Source: Verrucomicrobiota bacterium (GTDB lineage: Bacteria > Verrucomicrobiota > Verrucomicrobiia > Opitutales > Opitutaceae). From it: 14,541 nucleotides of DNA. The notes under the pieces were generated by a model that saw only the letters and a program-made list of their open reading frames with translations, did no database searches and had not been told where the DNA came from. Position 1 is the first letter of the stretch. Each line of letters starts with the position of its first letter. The translations under genes and the position numbers were made by a program. This document shows positions 13,349-14,541 of the stretch, piece by piece. Location: NCBI GenBank assembly GCA_023386835.1, contig JAEWIY010000221.1:1-14541 (forward strand), read 5' to 3'.

Positions 13349-14541
13349 AAACCAAGTCGCAGCAGGGCTTTGTCCTGATTTACACGCTGATGCTGGCGGT
13401 CGTCATCCTCGGCGTAGCGGCGATGTACCTACGCCGGGTCAAAATGGAGCGCGACATGGCCCGTCGCTCCCTCGACTTCAATTGCGCGCTCCACCTCGCC
13501 GAAGCCGGTGTGGAAGAAGCGATGTGGGCGCTGAACCAGCACGCGCTGACCAGCGGCGACGGATGGGAATCAATCACCGATGCCGTAACCAAGGTCGTCG
13601 AGACCCGCGGCACCGGCGACGCGATCGAACTTGGCGGCGGATCGACCGGTCAGCTGCGGATCCGGATCGACGATCCGGCGAGCGACCACCCGATCGTCAC
13701 GGCCAGCGGTGTCGTGACTCACCCGCTACGCGGCTCGATCACCCGCCAGGTTCGCGTCACGCTGGAAAAACTGATCGGCGACGGGACAAACGGCGGCGGC
13801 GGCGGCGCGGGAGCGTTCGGGCTGATCTCCGAGAACAACATCGTGATGAACAACTCCGCCTACATCGACTCCTACGATTCGGACCGTGGGCCGTGGAACC
13901 TGAATTCCAACCGCGCGGATCGCATCGTGGTGGTGTCGACCAAGGGCCGGATCCAGATCCAGAACTCCAACGTCTACGGCCAGGCTGCCGTCGGTTCGGC
14001 CTCACCGAATGACGTTTCGGTCACCCAGGGTTCGTTGACCAACACCGAGACGAGTGCCGGCACCCGTTTTGATACCAATCTCATCACGACCAAGGTCGTC
14101 GTAAACCTGCCAGCCGTGCCGCCCTCGCCCGTCAACTCGGGCGACACGTTCGGCACGGTGCTGCCGCAAAACCTGCCCAACTCCACCCTCACGCTCGGCG
14201 TCCCCGGCTCCACCACGCCGATGTACTACTACACGACGGGCCAAAACGTGAATCTGAACGGCAACACGGCGTTCCGGGTGGTCGGGCCCGTGGTGCTCGT
14301 TGTGAATGGTCAGCTGACCCTGAACGGTGACGGTATTCAGGTGGAGAACAGCGGCGGTGCCGCGCTGACGCTTTACGTCAGCGGCAACATCAATGCCAAC
14401 GGCAACGGCAATACCCCGGCTTTCAACAACAAGACTGGCAAGGCGAACAACCTGGTCGTGTTCGCCAACGGTGCGGCGGGCCAGAACCTCGCGTTGAACG
14501 GCGCGGGCAATTCGACCTTCGCGTTCTACGGGCCCAAGTAC
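13345..14541 (+). CDS. PilX-like minor pilin with Asn/Gly-rich C-terminal region (3' partial)
   Basis: An open frame of 399 codons that runs to the window end without a stop. It has leader MKTKSQQG, then G8^FVLIYTL and a hydrophobic helix (about 9-29). The +5 Glu is replaced (Tyr at residue 13), as in PilX-type minor pilins. The helix extension FNCALHLAEAGVEEAMWALN matches the PilX N-terminal region. A beta-rich domain follows, then a Gly5 linker (150-154, a GGC x5 tract at 13792-13806). The next part is Asn/Gly-rich: ISENNIVMNNSAYIDSYDS (161-179), and from about residue 300 repeated NLNGN, LTLNGDG, NINANGNGN and LALNGAGN units ending at FYGPKY. This looks like the DUF7305-type region seen in PVC pilus-like proteins, recalled from memory. 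The start is fixed by the ATGA overlap with the previous gene. It is possibly a tip adhesin. Confidence 0.85.
   Translation, partial: MKTKSQQGFVLIYTLMLAVVILGVAAMYLRRVKMERDMARRSLDFNCALHLAEAGVEEAMWALNQHALTSGDGWESITDAVTKVVETRGTGDAIELGGGSTGQLRIRIDDPASDHPIVTASGVVTHPLRGSITRQVRVTLEKLIGDGTNGGGGGAGAFGLISENNIVMNNSAYIDSYDSDRGPWNLNSNRADRIVVVSTKGRIQIQNSNVYGQAAVGSASPNDVSVTQGSLTNTETSAGTRFDTNLITTKVVVNLPAVPPSPVNSGDTFGTVLPQNLPNSTLTLGVPGSTTPMYYYTTGQNVNLNGNTAFRVVGPVVLVVNGQLTLNGDGIQVENSGGAALTLYVSGNINANGNGNTPAFNNKTGKANNLVVFANGAAGQNLALNGAGNSTFAFYGPKY

Noticed and set aside
1..14541. tRNA, rRNA, CRISPR array, insertion sequence, transposase or phage genes
   Set aside because: No cloverleaf-like, repeat-spacer or transposase-like sequence was seen on either strand; the window looks like stable chromosomal sequence.

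Overview
This is a GC-rich chromosomal window with strong codon bias and therefore many long antisense shadow frames. The gene content points to a Verrucomicrobiota bacterium of the Opitutaceae type. It has an STN-domain TonB-dependent receptor with a 'VFEVSSERQHGYRA'-style TonB-box region, a FecI/FecR pair, Tat-exported carbohydrate-related proteins, BNR and GH43 enzymes without any SusD, and verrucomicrobial-style minor pilins. The taxonomic call is inference from protein style; no rRNA is present. Almost no gene has a recognisable Shine-Dalgarno sequence.

Layout. (1) 10-831 (-): an unrecognised protein with probable membrane helices; 832-1145 is a gene-free divergent gap. (2) 1146-1547 (+): a single-domain response regulator, then 1674-3185 (+): a secreted GH43-like hydrolase with a C-terminal discoidin-like domain. 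(3) 3157-12250 (-): a long run of genes on one strand. In transcription order these are a secreted BNR/sialidase-fold protein, an ECF sigma factor, a FecR anti-sigma factor (ATGA overlap with sigma), an 883-aa STN/TonB-dependent receptor, a Tat-exported beta-propeller protein resembling oligogalacturonate lyases, a Tat-exported polysaccharide pyruvyl transferase-like protein, and a small Cys-rich protein whose 3' end overlaps the GH43 gene tail to tail. (4) 12373-14541 (+): three tightly overlapping prepilin-type genes (PilV-, PilW- and PilX-like). The last one is cut by the window end and has no stop codon, so it is easy to miss.

How it fits together (inference). The receptor's periplasmic STN domain would report ligand occupancy to FecR, which would release the ECF sigma factor to switch on the receptor and downstream genes, as in the Fec paradigm. 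The flanking enzymes (GH43, BNR, PL22-like propeller) suggest that the ligand is a plant- or algal-type oligosaccharide rather than only a siderophore. This would make the region a SusD-less polysaccharide-utilisation-like locus. The pilin operon on the right is functionally separate.

The most unusual points are a second, internal signal-peptide-like segment between the STN and plug domains of the receptor, a pyruvyl-transferase fold carrying a Tat signal, a Cys-rich small protein, and a PilX-like pilin with an Asn/Gly-rich repetitive C-terminal region.
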